A DNA stretch of 47,083 bases from Paenibacillus ehimensis NBRC 15659. GTDB lineage: Bacteria > Bacillota > Bacilli > Paenibacillales > NBRC-103111. The stretch covers positions 1 to 47,083 of the forward strand of contig NZ_BILX01000050.1 in NCBI RefSeq assembly GCF_004000785.1, given 5' to 3'. Positions 15,527-23,708 of this stretch are shown here, piece after piece. Within the stretch, counting starts at the first letter, position 1; each line of letters opens with the position of its first letter. Both the position numbers and the translations under genes were made by a program. The notes under the pieces are model-generated. The model did not search any database, was not told the DNA's origin, and saw nothing but the letters and a program-made list of their open reading frames with translations.

Positions 15527-15902
15527 TAATCAAAAACCATCCCTTTTATAAATTCATTTACAGAAAACTTTCTCTGGCATCTAGTACATACTGATATAAC
15601 GGGTCCTGCCTTTGCCTAATCGCAGAAGTCATTATTCTTAAAGTATTTTAATTCTTGCCTGTCAATAGCTTTAAGTATATCCAGCAAACCTAACAAGCCC
15701 CGTATATTGCAGTAATTCTAGCCCTTTGCATTTCATGATAGAGGGCCTCCTGAAGCCTGGGCGCAAACCTGGGGTCCAATGATTCACTCATTGCTCCAAT
15801 TATCTCTAGAGGTAACTCCGTACCGCGGTGCCCTACAAATTTTTCTACTTGTTCCGCAGTAACCTTCACTAGAACATTATTCTCATTATAAACCTGATAC
15901 AC
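15526..15902 (-). pseudogene. Decayed ORF, possible toxin C-terminus
   Basis: A GTG at 15902 with GGAGGT six bases upstream opens 70 residues (YNENNVLVKVTAEQVEKFVG, LDPRFAPRLQEALYHEMQRA). They end at TAG 15690-15692. A shifted frame continues protein-like sequence from near 15697 (LLDILKAIDRQELKYFKNND), meets a TAG at 15616-15618, then reads VISVCTRCQRKFSVNEF to TAA at 15526-15528. One indel and one nonsense change would explain this. The frame above the GTG is also open for about 19 codons, so the piece may be the tip of a larger protein. The family is not recognised. Confidence 0.5.
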
Positions 15903-15963
15903 TGCAATACCTCCGCCTGGGTCAAATGTGGTTAAATCGGAACCCGTTTCGTCAGCTAATTAT

Positions 15964-16530
15964 CTACGATATTAATTCCATTTTCCCATCACGATTTCTA
16001 ACTAAGTTTAAAGCCTCAATACCAAAGTTCAACTCATATTCTACTGGAACATCCTCAAATATTGTTCCAATATATTCGTAGTCACAGTCAATAAATTCTT
16101 CCGGAACAGCACCACCTATTTTGGACGAATAATATTTAAGTTCCTCTTCTTCAGGATATATTCCAATACCAACTTCCAATACGTCTGGCTCCATTCCTTC
16201 CTCATAATATATGATTCGCTCTTTCAATCGATTAATAGGAGTACCTTCGTTATTACTATTCAATTCTGCACCAACCGGTACTTCTATAATGATTGGACTA
16301 TCTTGTTCACTAACATGCTGATAAATTTGCCAGCATAAAACTCCTTCTATATCCGGAAATCTCTCTTTATCACAATAGATTTGCATCAGAAATCCATATC
16401 TCACATCATCAAAATAAATAGGAAATTCACTCGGTTTATGAGTAGGCACTCCTCCAATTTTGTCAAGATAACTATTTTTTTCATCTCCCGGGACACGCTT
16501 TCTTGTTTTCATATAAAATGCACGCTTCAT
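15964..16530 (-). CDS. DUF1963 (YwqG)-like protein, likely immunity
   Basis: 188 residues. The opening (YLDKIGGVPTHKPSEFP, then FLMQIYCDKERFPDIEGVLC with a cytochrome-like Cys spacing and a final Gln-rich strand) resembles the DUF1963/YwqG fold. The C-terminal half repeats the KIGG motif (YYSSKIGGAVPEEFID). It follows the barstar-like gene by three bases, with GAGGTGA overlapping the upstream stop, so both are one transcript. DUF1963 proteins occur beside polymorphic toxins in Bacillus (the ywq region), but immunity function here is inference. Confidence 0.65.
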   Translation of the reverse strand: MKRAFYMKTRKRVPGDEKNSYLDKIGGVPTHKPSEFPIYFDDVRYGFLMQIYCDKERFPDIEGVLCWQIYQHVSEQDSPIIIEVPVGAELNSNNEGTPINRLKERIIYYEEGMEPDVLEVGIGIYPEEEELKYYSSKIGGAVPEEFIDCDYEYIGTIFEDVPVEYELNFGIEALNLVRNRDGKMELIS

Positions 16531-16533
16531 CTG

Positions 16534-17319
16534 TCACCTCGTGAAATGTAAATCTTTTTGCCAAACCAAGGTTACTTGATTTAAAATTAATAATTCTTGG
16601 ATTTTTCGTAATTTTTCTCTCTCGGATTCTTTTATTTTATCCCGATGCATTAGCTCGTCAAAATTTCCATTACAAAGGTGAAGAACAAATGGCGGCGTTG
16701 CTCCAAAACCCCCGCAAAAACAGTCATCAAGACTGTCCAAAGAAAAACCATAATAACCACCTGGCCCATTCATTGCTTCTCCCAAGGCACAATAAAAGGA
16801 TACTGAATCTCTTACATGCGTCATATCCAAGAAATAGTTATTATTGGGAATATTACAGTAGGTGGCATGATGCATACGAACAACTTCCAACCAGCCTAAT
16901 CTTCGTCTCTGTGATAGGCTTGACCATGTATTTTTTATTGTTGGTTTCGAGACCATCCATTTTCTCCAAATTTCCATCGCTTCATAAGAGGGTTCAACCC
17001 AAGATGCACCGAATATTTCCATATTAAACATTTCCTGAGGAATTGGATTCTTATGAAAATAATACGGTTTATGTAGAAGAAAGAAAAATGAGCCTATCAC
17101 CTTCTCATCTTGACTCAACATATTAATACAAATTCTTGCCATTTTGGCTTTGGTAGCCAAGCAATGTTTTATATAGATCTCATTTAACCTCAAACCTACT
17201 ACAATTAATTCATAGAAATTGCGTGCTCTATATTGTCGACTACCTGAAAGTCCAACTATATTCGTACAATTCCCAATAATTAAATCACTTTCAACATCTA
17301 CAAGTGAATATTTATACAT
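16534..17319 (-). CDS. Protein with C-terminal barstar-like domain
   Basis: 261 residues. Residues about 170-230 look like barstar, the inhibitor of barnase-type RNases: YFLDMTHVRDSVSFYCALGE, then GGYYGFSLDSLDDCFCGGFG matching the YYGxNLDALWDCL helix of barstar, then PPFVLHLCN. The first 165 residues form an extra domain I cannot name. ATG 17319 follows AGAGGAG; the GTG-like start at 17337 lies above that site. It heads the immunity array, 53 bases after the decayed frame at 17373-17555. A cognate RNase toxin would be expected but is absent. Confidence 0.72.
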   Translation of the reverse strand: MYKYSLVDVESDLIIGNCTNIVGLSGSRQYRARNFYELIVVGLRLNEIYIKHCLATKAKMARICINMLSQDEKVIGSFFFLLHKPYYFHKNPIPQEMFNMEIFGASWVEPSYEAMEIWRKWMVSKPTIKNTWSSLSQRRRLGWLEVVRMHHATYCNIPNNNYFLDMTHVRDSVSFYCALGEAMNGPGGYYGFSLDSLDDCFCGGFGATPPFVLHLCNGNFDELMHRDKIKESEREKLRKIQELLILNQVTLVWQKDLHFTR

Positions 17320-17372
17320 GTATACTCCTCTACACACGCTTTAAAATGTATACTGTATAGCATTTTACCTAT

Positions 17373-17555
17373 TTATTCATGCTTTTTACAATACTTCTCA
17401 TAAAAGATGTAACAGGCATGACTTTGTCGTTGGGTAATCGTAGTTCTTCCATAGCGATCACCATAATTTACCTCGTGTGTGTATTCGTTGGCTTTGGCTG
17501 CACACCATGACCGTACCCTCGACAAACTGCGACGGCAAGAGCTATTTTTTTCGGA
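17373..17555 (-). pseudogene. Orphan 60-codon frame, possible toxin tip remnant
   Basis: An open frame bounded by TGA 17556-17558 and TAA 17373-17375, with no credible start or RBS. Its last 40 residues read like a real protein end: ANEYTHEVNYGDRYG, then TTITQRQSHACYIFYEKYCK, rich in Cys, Tyr and His. It ends 53 bases before the barstar-like gene on the same strand, the place where a toxin C-terminus would precede its immunity gene. I do not recognise the family. From 17556 to 17762 I see no gene. Confidence 0.35.
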
Positions 17556-17762
17556 TCAGGCTAGTTCGAAGTTACCATTTTATTAGAACCTATTGAAAAT
17601 ATGAATCTCTTCCTGTAGCCTTGAGATGAATAGGAAAATATATCTATTTATTCAATTATTTAGACCATTTAAAATTTTCTCTTCGATTGAACGGGTGGCC
17701 ACCTTTCAATACATCACAACATGACATGACAAAACGAACTTTTGTCGGAGGTGTTATGTGCC

Positions 17763-18467
17763 ATGGGAAAAAAGGTCGTTAAAGTGTTGTCGTTTGCATT
17801 ATTGTTAGGCGCCATTACGACGTCGTCGGCGTTTGCGGGAAAGGAGCCGTCGGGAGTGATGATCCATAAGGATGCGATTGGCGGGTCCGTCCTGTCCAAC
17901 ATGCCCGGGGCCGTATACGCGACGCCGGAGGAGCAAGCGCTCCAAAGCCAACAAGCTTCTTTTGAAGCGCTGCTGCCGAACCTGAAGAACAACGGTTTGA
18001 ATGCGGCTGCCGCAGAACGTCACTACGATACGGAAAACAACCCGATCCTGATCGGTTACTGGAATCCGAACGAGTGCGGCGCCAAGAAGAAAGATACTTA
18101 CGCCCGTCATACGATCGGCGAGCTGCATAATTCCTCCGGCAGCAAATATTTGCTCAGCTACGGCAGCGCCACTTGGTATAATACGTCCGGAAAAAATGCG
18201 CTGCCTTACCGAAACGGCTCCAGCACGACGGGGCAAACTACGGTCGATGTCAAAATGAACATCAACTTCACCATCCGGGATGTGGACAAGAACAAATCGT
18301 CGACCATCAAGCGCAACGACTTCGGTCCGAACCAATGCCCGGGCAGCCGCTACGTGAAGGTCATCGCCGATCTGGACAAGACCGTGTTTAAAGATCTCCA
18401 TGGGAACACGAGCGACGGCGTGTTTTACTCCAGAACCTGGGTGCCCTTGGAAAACTGGAATCCGTAA
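17763..18467 (+). CDS. Secreted protein of unknown function
   Basis: 234 residues with a clear signal peptide (KKVVKVLSFALLLGAITTSS, cleavage after SAFA). The mature part is about 205 residues. It has two cysteines (PNECGAKKK and PNQCPGSRY) that could pair, and a strand-rich centre with LLSYGSATWYNTSGKNALPY and DVKMNINFTIRDVDKN. I recognise no family. ATG 17763 is preceded by CGGAGG; the frame is open a little further but would place the signal peptide late. It faces away from the immunity island and returns to normal GC, so it marks the island's right border. Confidence 0.8.
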   Translation: MGKKVVKVLSFALLLGAITTSSAFAGKEPSGVMIHKDAIGGSVLSNMPGAVYATPEEQALQSQQASFEALLPNLKNNGLNAAAAERHYDTENNPILIGYWNPNECGAKKKDTYARHTIGELHNSSGSKYLLSYGSATWYNTSGKNALPYRNGSSTTGQTTVDVKMNINFTIRDVDKNKSSTIKRNDFGPNQCPGSRYVKVIADLDKTVFKDLHGNTSDGVFYSRTWVPLENWNP

Positions 18468-18508
18468 TATTTGACGGGCCGCCGTTCGCGGCCGATTGCA
18501 GCATTACC

Positions 18509-18553
18509 GGTGCTCCTTTCTTGAGGAATGATGGAACAGGAGCACCTTTTTTT
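18509..18553 (+). terminator. Rho-independent terminator
   Basis: GGTGCTCC (18509-18516) pairs with GGAGCACC (18539-18546), followed by seven T. Confidence 0.85.
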
Positions 18554-18591
18554 CCGAATGTTTACGATTATTTTCAGGCTGAGGTGGAATT

Positions 18592-19764
18592 ATGGGGTCT
18601 AAGCAAACGGTAAACCGGTTCCATATTATCGCGTTCATTTTAATCCTCATTGTCGGTCTTTCGTGGATCGTGCACCTGTTGATCGCAAGCAACCAAAGTC
18701 AGGACGGGGGTCAAAACTATAAAGGCTGGCTTGCGGGCATTACGGCCGACGGAACGGGAAGCCAGCTTGTCGCTTATCATCCGGAACCGGCAGAGAGCAA
18801 AACGATCTTAAAGCTGCCGAACGTGACGCCGGACAATTTCGGGGCGATCAGTTCGGACGGCACTAAAGCCGCCTATACCCAATGGAATGAACAGCAGACG
18901 GTCAGGTATCTGGTTGTTCAATCGCTGGCAAGCTCCGAGCAAAACGTATTTTTCGACAACCTTCCCGCGATGAATGAAATCAAGACGATCTCATGGTTCC
19001 CCGATAGCCGGAGGATCCTATTTGTGAAAAGCGACCAATCCGCTCATGTCGACCAGGAGATCGGCGTGTTGGATACGAGCAGCGGAAATATCCAAACCTT
19101 GGTTAAAGGCGGAATTTGGCTGGTCAAGCAAGCGGAAGAAGAGAACGGGGAAGAACGGATGAAATATTACATGACTCAAGACGAATTGGACCAACTCGTG
19201 ACAACGTACGGAGGGAAGCCGGTTCCGCTCGATGACGCCGGAGGGTATTTGATGGTCGAGTTTGCCGCGCCGGTCCTTTCCCCCGACGGCAATCGGATCG
19301 TGTACAGCGCCACGTTGAACCGCAATTATGCCAAAGGAGAAAATGTTCCGCTATGGCTGGCCTCAAGCCTGTGGGTCTATGACCTCACGAGCGGTAAAAA
19401 TAAAATGATCTATTCCCCTTCCGACCGTTCGGCCATCGGGAAGGCTATCTGGACTTCGGACGGCAGCCATATTGCTTTTATCAGCTACACCGGAGCCAAC
19501 GGGGAAGGCGGCGCAATTGAATATATGGACCTTGCGAGCGAGAAGGTTAAAACGATTTTCCCGCCGACCGCCGAGCATCACAATAACGTGAATCTGATTG
19601 CGTTGGACCGCAACGAGATTTCTTTTATTTCCGCGCCGAAATCGGGGACCTTCAAGGATGCGAAAAGATGGATTTTGAACCCGGAAACGGGAGAAAAGCG
19701 GTTGATGCCGGTTCAACTCAAGGGGCAAAACGCGCTGCTGCGAAATTTTTCAAATGTACAATAA
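18592..19764 (+). CDS. Membrane-anchored WD40-like beta-propeller protein
   Basis: 390 residues. One N-terminal membrane helix (HIIAFILILIVGLSWIVHLL, about residues 11-30) holds an extracytoplasmic propeller. TolB-type PD40 repeats are visible as ISSDGTKAAYTQWN, ISWFPDSRRILFVKSD, LSPDGNRIVYSATL and WTSDGSHIAFISYT. Such proteins bind partners or ligands; none has an enzymatic motif here. GAGGTGG stands six bases before ATG 18592. It is separated from the secreted protein by a terminator and is convergent with the sugar ABC operon. Function unknown. Confidence 0.82.
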   Translation: MGSKQTVNRFHIIAFILILIVGLSWIVHLLIASNQSQDGGQNYKGWLAGITADGTGSQLVAYHPEPAESKTILKLPNVTPDNFGAISSDGTKAAYTQWNEQQTVRYLVVQSLASSEQNVFFDNLPAMNEIKTISWFPDSRRILFVKSDQSAHVDQEIGVLDTSSGNIQTLVKGGIWLVKQAEEENGEERMKYYMTQDELDQLVTTYGGKPVPLDDAGGYLMVEFAAPVLSPDGNRIVYSATLNRNYAKGENVPLWLASSLWVYDLTSGKNKMIYSPSDRSAIGKAIWTSDGSHIAFISYTGANGEGGAIEYMDLASEKVKTIFPPTAEHHNNVNLIALDRNEISFISAPKSGTFKDAKRWILNPETGEKRLMPVQLKGQNALLRNFSNVQ

Positions 19765-19782
19765 GGGAATTTAAAAATACAA

Positions 19783-19819
19783 ATCGGCTGAAAGCCCCTC
19801 CGCCGGGCTTTCAGCCGAT
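19783..19819 (-). terminator. Terminator of the sugar ABC operon
   Basis: A perfect 15-bp stem (19783-19797 with 19805-19819). The T-rich side (TTTGTATTTTTAAA) lies on the minus strand, so it mainly ends the permease transcript; it may also stop the convergent propeller gene. Confidence 0.8.
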
Positions 19820-19865
19820 CATGCCGGAGCCCCTTCCAGAGAAGGCCGGCCTACATGTGTTTCCC

Positions 19866-20693
19866 TTACTCCTTCACGGCTCCCGCGCTCAGGCCGGACT
19901 CCACTTTTTCCTGAAACAGCAAATAGATGACAATGGTCGGAATGATCGTGAGAATGATGCCTGCGAACGTCGGGCCCATCTGCGAGCTGCCCCGTTCCCC
20001 CACGAAGGACATGAGCGCCATCGAAATGTTGAACATGCTCCGGTCATTGACCATAATGACGTTCCAGATCAAATCGTTGTAAATATCGAAGAAAGCCAAG
20101 ATTCCCGCCGTCGAGATGGCCGGCATAGACAGGGGGGTCAAAATCCGGAACAGCAGCGTCGCCGGACCGCAGCCGTCCATGACCGCCGATTCGTCGATTT
20201 CCTTGTTGATTCCTTTCATAAATCCGGTAATCAAAAAAATCGTAAGCGGCAGTTGAAATGTCGCGTACAGCACGATCATGACGAAATAGTTGTTAAAGCC
20301 GTTGAACGAGCCGATCATTCGGGAAATCGGAATAACGAGGGAATAGACGGGGATCATCAGCCCCATGATGAAATAAATATATAAAGCGCCGTTCCACCTC
20401 AGCGAGATCCGGGTCAGGATAAACGACGCCATGGTTCCCAGGACCAAGGTCAGAAGCGTGCCTGCGATCGCATAAAGGAAGGAATTCCATACGGCTTTAT
20501 CAATGTGTGCGGTGACAAAAGCGAGCTTGTAGTTGCTCCAGCGCCATACCTCGGGGAGCGAAAAAACGTTATTGTATATTTCCAAGTTGTCCTTGAGCGA
20601 AGAAATCACCGAAAAAAACAACGGATACATAAAAACAACAGCGCAAACCAATGAAAACAAATATGCTGGAAGCTTATACGAGCGAAGCGTCAT
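19866..20693 (-). CDS. Carbohydrate ABC transporter permease, MalG type
   Basis: 275 residues with six helices. The cytoplasmic EAA loop that contacts the ATPase is EIDESAVMDGCGPATLLFRI near residue 185. The family is CUT1. ATG 20693 fits AGGTGA eight bases upstream; a GTG at 20705 sits only three bases from AAAGG. It lies 18 bases after the first permease, the same transcript. No ATP-binding subunit is encoded in the locus, so a shared MsmX-like ATPase elsewhere is likely. Substrate is inferred as a fucoside or fucose-containing oligosaccharide from the neighbouring GH151-like enzyme. Confidence 0.9.
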   Translation of the reverse strand: MTLRSYKLPAYLFSLVCAVVFMYPLFFSVISSLKDNLEIYNNVFSLPEVWRWSNYKLAFVTAHIDKAVWNSFLYAIAGTLLTLVLGTMASFILTRISLRWNGALYIYFIMGLMIPVYSLVIPISRMIGSFNGFNNYFVMIVLYATFQLPLTIFLITGFMKGINKEIDESAVMDGCGPATLLFRILTPLSMPAISTAGILAFFDIYNDLIWNVIMVNDRSMFNISMALMSFVGERGSSQMGPTFAGIILTIIPTIVIYLLFQEKVESGLSAGAVKE

Positions 20694-20711
20694 GTTCCTT
20701 TTCACCTGCCT

Positions 20712-21593
20712 TTATTTCATCGTCTTCGTGTTCATCAGCTTGTTGAGCACGACCGTGGATAAGAGTGCCGCTACGATAATGAAGGTGCCGATGGCGTTGC
20801 CCATCCCGAAGTTGTTGTATTTAAAGGACTCGTAATAAAGCAGCGTGGTAGGCACATCCGTAGCGCCGTTCGGTCCTCCGCCGGTCATGACGAAAATTTG
20901 CCCGAACACGCGAAGCGACTGCGTCACGGCAAGAATCGAGAAAATTTTCAGCGTCTCCTTCATCATCGGCACGGTAATGTACCAGAGCCGTTTGAAGCCG
21001 ACCGCTCCGTCCATAGCCGCCGCCTCGTACAATTGCTCCGGAATCGCTACCATGCCGCTGGCGAAAATGATCATGTTCAGCCCGCAGTAAATCCAGGCGT
21101 TGACCACCACAACGACGTAGATGGCAATGGCCGGTTCGCCGAGCCAATCGTGGGTCAGCGAGCTTGCGCCGATCGCCGAGAGCACCATGTTGACGAGGCC
21201 GCCCTCCCCTTTGAGCAAAAACTGCCACATCAAGCCGACAGCCGTGAGCGGAAGCACGGATGGCATAAAGAAGGCAATCTTGAAAAACCGTCTTCCCTTC
21301 ATCTTGCTGGTGACGATATGCGCCAGCGCAAAAGCGACCGGCAAAATGAGCACGAACGAGGCGAGAATAAACACGCCGATATTTTTGAGCGAACGGTAAA
21401 ATTCAGGCTTCTGAAACATGGCGGTGTAGTTTTGGAGCCCGACGTATTCCAAGGCGACGTTTTTGATGCCGTTCCAGCTAAAAAAGGACATATAAGCCGT
21501 CTGAAAGATCGGCACGATAAATGCCAGCGTATATAACAAGAGCGCCGGCAGCAAAAATACGGCTGCGATAACATAAGGCTTTCGGCCGACCAT
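20712..21593 (-). CDS. Carbohydrate ABC transporter permease, MalF type
   Basis: 293 residues with six helices, CUT1 family. The start region KPYVIAAVFLLPALLLYTLA is typical, and the EAA loop is QLYEAAAMDGAVGFKRLWYI near residue 205. ATG 21593 follows GGAGGAGGGG; an upstream extension of the open frame lacks a ribosome site and is not used. It forms the channel with the MalG-type partner. It lies 589 bases after the binding-protein gene, an unusually long gap filled with palindromes (see repeats), which could give the permeases lower expression than the binding protein. Confidence 0.9.
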   Translation of the reverse strand: MVGRKPYVIAAVFLLPALLLYTLAFIVPIFQTAYMSFFSWNGIKNVALEYVGLQNYTAMFQKPEFYRSLKNIGVFILASFVLILPVAFALAHIVTSKMKGRRFFKIAFFMPSVLPLTAVGLMWQFLLKGEGGLVNMVLSAIGASSLTHDWLGEPAIAIYVVVVVNAWIYCGLNMIIFASGMVAIPEQLYEAAAMDGAVGFKRLWYITVPMMKETLKIFSILAVTQSLRVFGQIFVMTGGGPNGATDVPTTLLYYESFKYNNFGMGNAIGTFIIVAALLSTVVLNKLMNTKTMK

Positions 21594-21612
21594 GTTGTTC
21601 CCCTCCTCCAAG

Positions 21613-21925
21613 TTTTCCGCAAGGAAGCTTTGCGAAGCTTTTTGCAAAAACTGTAGATTGATGAAGGTGGAGTATCCACTTCCGGTCGCTGTTGTCCACA
21701 GGAAATTTTTATTAAAATCCGCTTTTAGCGGATATTTCCCGTGGACAAAGGCGAACGCTATCGCTCCTCCAGTGGATACTCCACCCTGCATACATCTTGG
21801 TTTGTATAAACCTTGACAAGCCTATGTTTTCCTGAAGGGAAAACTATAATCTTCACTGAAATAGTCTCAAGCTTTCCTTAGGAAAGCTGGCTTCCTCACA
21901 TTACTTTACTTTTCCGCAAGGAAAA
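21613..21925. repeat. Four short TTTTCC/GGAAAA hairpins
   Basis: Short palindromes with the same core recur: 21613-21626 (TTTTCCGCAAGGAA), 21826-21844 (GTTTTCC/GGAAAAC), 21870-21888 (AGCTTTCC/GGAAAGCT) and 21910-21925 (TTTTCC-GCAA-GGAAAA). AAGCTT is also doubled at 21625-21640. They flank the larger palindrome at 21666-21785. Confidence 0.6.
21666..21785. repeat. Nested palindromic element, 120 bp
   Basis: The outer arms 21666-21680 and 21771-21785 are a perfect 15-bp inverted repeat (GGTGGAGTATCCACT). Inside, 21692-21699 pairs with 21741-21748, 21701-21706 with 21734-21739, and ATCCGCT (21717-21723) with AGCGGAT (21727-21733). The core is thus one long hairpin ending in a three-base loop. 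No coding potential. The design suggests a mobile or multicopy palindromic repeat. Confidence 0.8.
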
Positions 21926-21963
21926 CTAGATTTTGTAGTTCGGCAGTTCTCCAATAAATAGTA

Positions 21964-22138
21964 GGTGGGGTATATCCCGGAAGAGTGCAACGTCCGCCTT
22001 TGAATCCCGCGAAAACACCTCTACATTTATTCAACCTTTCGCGGGAAATTGGGGTCCCCGGAAAGTAATCGGAATAAGCTTCGAAGGTCTCCCTTCACTT
22101 TCCGGGGGAGGGCAGCGGCTGGAGGGATACACCCCACC
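21964..22138. repeat. Second nested palindromic element, 175 bp
   Basis: The outer arms 21964-21978 and 22124-22138 match at 14 of 15 bases (GGTGGGGTATATCCC type) and resemble the arms of the first element. Inside are two separate perfect stems: CCCGCGAAA (22006-22014) with 22037-22045, and CCCCGGAAAGT (22056-22066) with 22097-22107. The transcript of this gap would form a cruciform-like fold. The 589-base gap 21594-22182 holds no gene that I can support. Confidence 0.78.
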
Positions 22139-22182
22139 GGTCTATGACGGAGAATTTACAACTGCGAAGCTGGTTTTCCTAA

Positions 22183-23511
22183 TCACTTCTTATTCGAATC
22201 GACAAAGCTTTGAATCGTATCCGCCGTTTTTTGCGGAGGGTTGCCGGCGAACATGCCTTGGATTTCGTTGCGCACCTTGTCCTGCAGCTGCATGATCGGG
22301 CTGTATTCCTCGATCTCGCCTTTGAAGTCTTTCGCGGTGCTTTGCGCCTTGACGTACTCTGCGGTAACCGGATCGACCGGAGCCGAGCCCGAATCCATTT
22401 TGACCGGATAGACGCCGCCCTTCGTTTCCTTGAGGAAATACTTGAACGCATCGACGGAGGTCAGGAACTTCAGCAGCTTGATCGTCGCGTCTTTTTTCGC
22501 GCCTGTGACTTCCTTCGAGACGGAATAGCCGCCTGCTCCGCCGAACCAGTTGTCCTTGAATTCCGGCTTGTCTTTGTAGCCCGGGAACGGGATAACCCCG
22601 ATTTTGTCGGCGATCGGAGAGGCTGCGATGGAGGAAATCGCCCAAACGCCTTCGAACATCATGGCGCTCTTGCCGCCAAGGAACATGCTCGTAATCGCGT
22701 TGCCGTCGGTCGTGACCATGTTTTTGCCGAAGATGCCTTTATCCTGCCAGTTTTTCATCGTTTGCAGCAAGGAAACCATATCGGGATCGTTCCATTTCGC
22801 TTTGCCGCTCATCAGGTCTTCCGTTTTCTGGAAGCCGTATTTTTTCAGCGCCAGATTCGTCAGCAGATGGCCTCCGCGGAAGTTGTCCTTGTCAGCCATC
22901 GCCATCGGCACGATGTCGATCGCTTTGAATTTGTCGGCGACCGCCTCGAATTCCTCGATCGTTTTCGGCGGCTCTGCGCCGATTTTTTGGAACAGCTCTT
23001 TGTTATAGTAGATCGCGACACTGTAGAACTCGTTCGGCACGCCGTACGTTCCAGGCAGGTCTTTGTATCTCCACGTGTCGAACAGCGGCAGGAACGCGTC
23101 GGCCCACGCTTTGTCTTCTTTCAGGACGGGATCGAGATCCATCGCGATATTTTTCGCGTAGTCTTTGAAGGCCACCCCGCCGTAGTTCATCCAAATTTCC
23201 GGTACGCTGCCTGTCGCGACGGCCGTCTTGAACTTGTTGTTGAAGGCGGCCTCGTCGTTCAACGATTCGTCGACTACCGTAATATCCGGATTTTTCTCCA
23301 TAAATTGCTTGAGCAGGTTCTGGAAGGCCACGGACTTCGGATCGGTACCGGAGATACGCGTCAAGATGCGGATGCTGACTTTTTCGCCGGCTTTGCCGTC
23401 GCCCTTGGAACCGGTATTGCCTTGCGCGGCGTCATTCGAACCGCAGCCTGCCAGCAGGCTTGAAGCGGCGAACAGCGATGCCAGCCCTAGTGTAAGCGCT
23501 CTTTTTTTCAT
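22183..23511 (-). CDS. Sugar ABC transporter substrate-binding lipoprotein
   Basis: 442 residues, family 1 solute-binding protein. The signal peptide ends in the lipobox LLAGC (Cys about 23), then a Gly/Ser/Lys linker. Family landmarks: VSIRILTRISGT, NYGGVAFKDYAKN, YGVPNEFYSVAIYYNKELFQ, MFLGGKSAMMFEGVWAISSI and the C-terminal AGNPPQKTADTIQSFVDS. It captures a carbohydrate for the two downstream permeases. ATG 23511 follows GGGGAGG. It is probably induced by the YesM/YesN pair encoded upstream; a terminator between the regulator and this gene implies its own promoter. Confidence 0.93.
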   Translation of the reverse strand: MKKRALTLGLASLFAASSLLAGCGSNDAAQGNTGSKGDGKAGEKVSIRILTRISGTDPKSVAFQNLLKQFMEKNPDITVVDESLNDEAAFNNKFKTAVATGSVPEIWMNYGGVAFKDYAKNIAMDLDPVLKEDKAWADAFLPLFDTWRYKDLPGTYGVPNEFYSVAIYYNKELFQKIGAEPPKTIEEFEAVADKFKAIDIVPMAMADKDNFRGGHLLTNLALKKYGFQKTEDLMSGKAKWNDPDMVSLLQTMKNWQDKGIFGKNMVTTDGNAITSMFLGGKSAMMFEGVWAISSIAASPIADKIGVIPFPGYKDKPEFKDNWFGGAGGYSVSKEVTGAKKDATIKLLKFLTSVDAFKYFLKETKGGVYPVKMDSGSAPVDPVTAEYVKAQSTAKDFKGEIEEYSPIMQLQDKVRNEIQGMFAGNPPQKTADTIQSFVDSNKK

Positions 23512-23652
23512 GTGTTAAGCAACCTCCCCGTTTGTGTGCTCTCTGTTTGTCTGTTCGACATAGTGTCATTATAAGGGCCGCCGCCCGCCGCATGAATGCA
23601 ATATCTTTACGCCACCGGGAATATTTTTAACATTCCGTGAACATTCCGTGCC

Positions 23653-23698
23653 AAAAAAAAGACCGCACCCGTTCGCAAAGCGGCGTAACGGGGCCGTC
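23653..23698 (-). terminator. Terminator after the response regulator
   Basis: On the minus strand an imperfect stem (roughly 23688-23698 with 23661-23673) is followed by eight T. It lies between the regulator stop and the binding-protein gene. Confidence 0.7.
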
Positions 23699-23708
23699 CT
23701 CGAAAAAG

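Noticed and set aside
21613..22138. CRISPR array or tRNA-like cluster
   Set aside because: The repeats are palindromes of different lengths at irregular spacing, with no constant spacer size and no cas genes.
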